DNA from: JAYRGC01 sp041908065
Lineage (GTDB): Bacteria; Pseudomonadota; Alphaproteobacteria; UBA9219
Assembly (NCBI GenBank): GCA_041908065.1
Contig: JAYRGC010000059.1
Location: forward strand, 1-9,999
Length of the DNA stretch: 9,999 nucleotides
Direction of reading: 5' to 3'
The position numbers and the translations under genes were made by a program. Each line of letters begins with the position of its first letter. Position 1 is the stretch's first letter. The notes beneath the pieces are model-generated. The model saw only the letters and a program-made list of their open reading frames with translations, was not told where the DNA came from and searched no databases. Shown piece by piece: positions 7,335 to 9,999 of the stretch.

Positions 7335-7784
7335 TCACAGCCCCCCCAAGGCCGTCAGCTTGTCGCGCCTTTCGGCGTATCTGCCGCCCAGACAATCGGT
7401 GTTCAGGAAAACCTCGAGGCACGCCATGGCCACCTCGGATCCGGTTATGTCCGAACCTATGGCCATGACGTTGGCGTCGTTGTGCTGGCGGCAGAACTTG
7501 GCCGTCGTGACGTCTGTCACCAGCGCGGCGCGAACCGAGCGGTAGCGGTTGGCCACCATCGCCATGCCGTTGCCGCTGCCGCAGATCAAGACGCCTTGGC
7601 ATTCGGGATGGGCGGCGAGATGGGACGCCAGTTCGGTCGCGTAGTCCATGGCGTCGCAACGGGTTTCGTCGTTAGTGCCCAGATCGACCGGATCGAAGCC
7701 GTGGGATTTCATCCATTCCACATACCGCGCCTTCAGCCGAAAACCGCGATGATCCGAAGCTATGAATACGGTTTTTTCGCCCAT
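7335..7784 (-). CDS. rpiB: Ribose-5-phosphate isomerase B
   Basis: Interconverts ribose 5-phosphate and ribulose 5-phosphate in the pentose phosphate pathway (RpiB/LacAB family). The product has 149 residues, equal to E. coli RpiB. Visible are FIASDHRGFRLK (7-18) with Asp11 and His12 of the phosphate/substrate site, the catalytic loop LICGSGNGMAMVANR (66-80) with Cys68, and RQHNDANVMAIG (99-110) with His101. The region that usually reads D-Y-P is instead CDAMDYA (43-49), an unusual change. The start is the ATG at 7782-7784, with GAGGA upstream; the frame is open back to 7916 without a ribosome site. This is the first gene of a tight operon with amn, whose product supplies ribose 5-phosphate. 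It is divergent from the TPR gene, with 147 nt between starts. LacA/LacB-type sugar-phosphate isomerase is the main alternative. Confidence 0.93.
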   Translation of the reverse strand: MGEKTVFIASDHRGFRLKARYVEWMKSHGFDPVDLGTNDETRCDAMDYATELASHLAAHPECQGVLICGSGNGMAMVANRYRSVRAALVTDVTTAKFCRQHNDANVMAIGSDITGSEVAMACLEVFLNTDCLGGRYAERRDKLTALGGL

Positions 7785-7894
7785 TTTATCCTCGTGACAT
7801 CCGCGCCGCGCAAAGCGTTCAAACCCTATCGCGATCCGATCCGCCCCGCAACGGTTGTTTGATTTTGTCCGAGCAATCACCGGACGCAGTTTTC

Positions 7895-7919
7895 CCATTG
7901 CTTCGCGAAGCGGCAATGG
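7895..7919. repeat. Inverted repeat in the rpiB / TPR-gene divergent region
   Basis: CCATTGC at 7895-7901 pairs exactly with GCAATGG at 7913-7919 around an 11-nt loop that itself contains the palindrome GCTTCGCGAAGC at 7900-7911. The right arm ends on the first bases of the GGAGAG ribosome site (7918-7923) of the TPR gene. The outer ATTGC...GCAAT arms match those of the hairpin repeat at 9949-9978, so it may be a short degenerate relative. Alternatively it could be an operator or a leader hairpin limiting ribosome access. Confidence 0.5.
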
Positions 7920-7931
7920 AGAGAATGCCGC

Positions 7932-9725
7932 ATGGTTTCGGAATCTCCCCTAGCGTCCGCCATTGCCGCGCATCGCGTCGGCAATCTGTCTCTGGCGGAA
8001 AGTCTTTACAGATCGGCGTTGGCGGAAAATCCCCGCGACGGCGACGCTTGGGCTTTGCTGGGCGTGGCGTTGTCGGCCTGCGGACGGCACGAGGAAGCGG
8101 TGGATGCTGTCCGAAGGGCTGTGGAAGCGGATCCGCTTTCGGCGTTATTCCGTTTTTATTTCGCCAATGTTTTAGCGGAATCGGGCGACCGCGAAAAAGC
8201 CGTAACCGAATACCGCGAGGCCGTTCGCCTGAAACCCGACTTCTCCGAAGCGCATTACAATCTGGGTAACGCGCTGAAGGCTTTGGAGCGGTGTGACGAA
8301 GCCGAAGCGGCTTGGCGGCGAACGACGGGGCTTTCTCCGGCGCACGCCGAAGCCGCGAACAATCTCGCCCTCATGCGGGAACGGGCGGGAGATCTCTCGG
8401 CCGCCGCAGCCGAGCTGCGCCGCGCCGTCGCAATCCGCCCCGATTACGCCGAAGGTTGGATAAACCTGTGCGGGTTGCTGGAAAAAAGCGGCGACTTCGC
8501 CGCCGCTTTGGACGCGGCGATGCAGGCCACAGCCTTGGCTCCGCGCAACGCGGCGGCTTGGCAGGGGCTGGGCGTCGCCCTCAATCGGCTGGAACGTCAC
8601 GACGAGGCCATGGTGGCCTACAAAAGGGCGTTGGCCATAGAACCCGAACGCGCCGATTTATGGGACAATCTGGGGCAGACTTGCCAATACATGAACCGTT
8701 TGGACGACGCCGAAAAAGCCTTTCGCAAGGCCGTCTCCGTCGCCGGACAAGAGATACCGGACGAGGATTCCCGCCATGTGCCGGAAAAAGAATACGGCAA
8801 CCGCCACTGGCATTTGGCGTTGTTGGAGCTGTTAAAGGGCGATTACAAACGCGGATTCGCGCGTTACCGCTCCCGCTTCGGCGAGGTGGAGGGGCTGCGG
8901 CGACGGGATCTCGGCGCGCCGCCGTGGAACGGCGAGGAGATACGCGGCAAGACCATACTGGTTTACGACGAACAGGGCATGGGCGACTGCCTGATGCTGT
9001 GCCGTTATTTGCAATTGCTGCGCGAACGCGGCGCGGTGGTGAAGTTTCTGGTGCAACCGGCGTTGGAGCCTTTGTTCCGCCACTGGGAGGGCGCGGACAA
9101 CGTCATATCGCGGGCGGCGACGAAGCAGGACGCGGCGGCGGCCATCGGCGGTTTCGATTTCCACGCCTCGGTGTTCGATCTGCCCTATTGCTTCGGCACT
9201 TCCTTGGCCACCGTGCCGGATCGCGTTCCATATTTGCCGACGCCCAAGCCGATGGCCATTCCCGAAAGCGGCGGCTTCAAGCGTCGCGTCGGCGTGGCAT
9301 GGGCGGGCGCGCCCAAACACAAGCACGACGCCGCCCGCAGCATTCCGTTGCGGGATTTCTCCGCGCTGTTTTCGGTCAAGGGCATAGATTTCTTCAGCTT
9401 CAACCGCGACATGCGCGAAGGCGACGCCGAGATTCTATCCCGTTGCGGTGTAACGGATCTGTCGCCGCGAATATCCGATTTCATGGACGCCGCCAAGTTC
9501 ATGGCCGCGATGGATTTGATCGTCACCTGCGACACCGCCACCGCGCATTTGGCGGGCGGCATGGGCAGAAGAGTATGGACACTTCTGCCCTTCTCGCCCG
9601 ATTGGCGGTGGATGACGGAACGCGCCCATACGCCGTGGTATCCCACCATGACTTTATTCCGCCAACCCAAAAGCGGGGATTGGGCGGCGGTCATGGCGAA
9701 AGTGATCGAGGGATGCGGGGGATAG
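7932..9725 (+). CDS. TPR protein fused to glycosyltransferase-like domain
   Basis: This 597-residue cytosolic protein has about eight TPR units at roughly 5-275 (for example EAVDAVRRAVEADP, EAHYNLGNALKALERCDEAE and AAWQGLGVALNRLERHDEA), a form used for protein binding. After a linker (about 276-335) comes a C-terminal glycosyltransferase-like half. It shows ILVYDEQGMGDCLMLCRYLQ (342-361), VGVAWAGAPKHKHDAARSIP (453-472), LIVTCDTATAHLAGGMGRRVW (529-549) and a tail with DWRW and PWYP (557-571). These resemble the nucleotide-sugar half of GT-B enzymes such as heptosyltransferases (GT9) and TPR-linked O-glycosyltransferases. No signal peptide is present. The start ATG at 7932 has GGAGAG 8 nt upstream. 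It stands alone, and repeats begin 5 nt after its TAG stop. A role in glycosylating a surface protein or polysaccharide is inferred from the fold only; acceptor and sugar are unknown. Confidence 0.88.
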   Translation: MVSESPLASAIAAHRVGNLSLAESLYRSALAENPRDGDAWALLGVALSACGRHEEAVDAVRRAVEADPLSALFRFYFANVLAESGDREKAVTEYREAVRLKPDFSEAHYNLGNALKALERCDEAEAAWRRTTGLSPAHAEAANNLALMRERAGDLSAAAAELRRAVAIRPDYAEGWINLCGLLEKSGDFAAALDAAMQATALAPRNAAAWQGLGVALNRLERHDEAMVAYKRALAIEPERADLWDNLGQTCQYMNRLDDAEKAFRKAVSVAGQEIPDEDSRHVPEKEYGNRHWHLALLELLKGDYKRGFARYRSRFGEVEGLRRRDLGAPPWNGEEIRGKTILVYDEQGMGDCLMLCRYLQLLRERGAVVKFLVQPALEPLFRHWEGADNVISRAATKQDAAAAIGGFDFHASVFDLPYCFGTSLATVPDRVPYLPTPKPMAIPESGGFKRRVGVAWAGAPKHKHDAARSIPLRDFSALFSVKGIDFFSFNRDMREGDAEILSRCGVTDLSPRISDFMDAAKFMAAMDLIVTCDTATAHLAGGMGRRVWTLLPFSPDWRWMTERAHTPWYPTMTLFRQPKSGDWAAVMAKVIEGCGG

Positions 9726-9729
9726 CGGC

Positions 9730-9754
9730 GGTCGCTGAGCCTATCGAAGCGACC
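9730..9754. repeat. Short palindromic interspersed repeat, copy 1
   Basis: The arms GGTCGCT (9730-9736) and AGCGACC (9748-9754) pair over 7 bp around GAGCCTATCGA. The core TGAGCCTATCGAA (9736-9748) reappears in inverted orientation at 9802-9814 with one difference. The motif TGAGCCTGTCGAA and its complement are familiar as a small intergenic repeat in many proteobacterial genomes. It starts right after the TPR gene stop, where it could also act as a 3' transcript hairpin. Confidence 0.7.
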
Positions 9755-9787
9755 TTGGAGGATCGCCGAACCTTGGCTGCGTAAGTT

Positions 9788-9817
9788 CCCTTCGACAGCC
9801 GTTCGACAGGCTCACGG
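9788..9817. repeat. Short palindromic interspersed repeat, copy 2 (inverted, partly duplicated)
   Basis: CCGTTCGACAGGCTCACGG at 9799-9817 carries the core TTCGACAGGCTCA, the reverse complement of copy 1 with 12 of 13 bases equal, between CCG and CGG arms. Directly before it, CCCTTCGACAG at 9788-9798 repeats the left half, so the unit looks like a partial tandem duplication or one repeat inserted in another. Confidence 0.65.
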
Positions 9818-9913
9818 TGGCAGCTCAGGGGGAAAACCGCGACCGTTATTTTCCGGCTCTTGCCCAAAACGGGTGGGTATTGCCTCCCCAAAAGCGCGAA
9901 GCATATGGTCAAC

Positions 9914-9930
9914 GGCCGTCCTTTGCGAAG
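9914..9930. repeat. Partial direct copy of the shoulder of the next repeat
   Basis: GGCCGTCCTTTGCGAAG resembles GGCCGTCATTGCGAG at 9942-9956, with starts 28 nt apart in the same orientation. They share GGCCGTC and TTGCGA. It may be a truncated repeat end left by duplication. The match is short, so chance is possible. Confidence 0.35.
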
Positions 9931-9941
9931 TTACAGCCAAA

Positions 9942-9983
9942 GGCCGTCATTGCGAGCCGCCCCTTGGCGGCGAAGCAATCCAG
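9942..9983. repeat. REP-like palindromic repeat (GTCATTGCGAG...GAAGCAATCC type)
   Basis: The unit folds as ATTGC (9949-9953), GA, GCCGCC (9956-9961), loop CCTT, GGCGGC (9966-9971), GAA, GCAAT. This is an 11-bp imperfect hairpin with a small internal loop at 9949-9978. The flanks CGTC and CCAG extend the consensus I know from intergenic repeats found in many bacterial genomes. It lies near the window edge and may continue or recur beyond it. Confidence 0.7.
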
Positions 9984-9999
9984 AGTCATGGAGCAAAGG

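Noticed and set aside
6320..7468. Long plus-strand frame opposite amn and rpiB
   Set aside because: Antisense to two clearly conserved enzymes; no ribosome site or domain seen.
8312..9784. 490-codon plus-strand frame overlapping the TPR gene
   Set aside because: A frame shadow of the TPR/glycosyltransferase gene, with Arg-rich translation lacking any motif.
9691..9912. Minus-strand 73-codon frame in the last intergenic region
   Set aside because: It runs across the palindromic repeats. Its peptide (HREPVERLSKG) is the familiar translation of such repeats, a common false gene call.

Overview
The window looks like a piece of an alphaproteobacterial chromosome, perhaps Rhodospirillales-like. 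Core genes are GC-rich (44 of 60 bases are G or C at 8401-8460), the protein sequences read as proteobacterial, and a TPR plus glycosyltransferase-like fusion of a kind I associate with that group closes the window. The taxonomic call is inference; no rRNA or tRNA gene is present to confirm it.

Layout. (1) 45-2078, minus: transketolase, complete. (2) 2241-2723, plus: a small heat-shock protein (Hsp20), divergent from transketolase, preceded by a good match to a sigma-32 heat-shock promoter and followed by a strong terminator-like hairpin. (3) 3015-5874, plus: a probable two-gene operon of visibly lower GC (27 of 60 at 3241-3300). It encodes a large 480-residue GNAT-like acetyltransferase of unknown substrate and a DAO/PuuB-type FAD-dependent amine oxidoreductase. 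This is the least ordinary part of the window and looks like an accessory or acquired module. (4) 5903-7784, minus: rpiB and amn, almost abutting (1 nt apart), encoding ribose-5-phosphate isomerase B and AMP nucleosidase. (5) 7932-9725, plus: the TPR/glycosyltransferase-like fusion, divergent from rpiB. (6) 9726-9999: no gene, but several short palindromic interspersed repeats.

How the genes work together. AMP nucleosidase splits AMP into adenine and ribose 5-phosphate, RpiB interconverts ribose 5-phosphate and ribulose 5-phosphate, and transketolase works on the pentose phosphates. Three genes of the window therefore connect purine nucleotide breakdown to the non-oxidative pentose phosphate pathway, although transketolase is not in the rpiB-amn operon. 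Hsp20 is a stress chaperone with its own heat-shock signal. The GNAT and FAD-enzyme genes probably act on a common amine-type substrate, which the sequence does not identify.

Intergenic space. 2724-3014 (291 nt) holds the terminator-like hairpins and an AT-rich leader with no convincing promoter. 9726-9999 (274 nt) holds only repeats. I see no CRISPR array, tRNA, rRNA, transposase or integrase.
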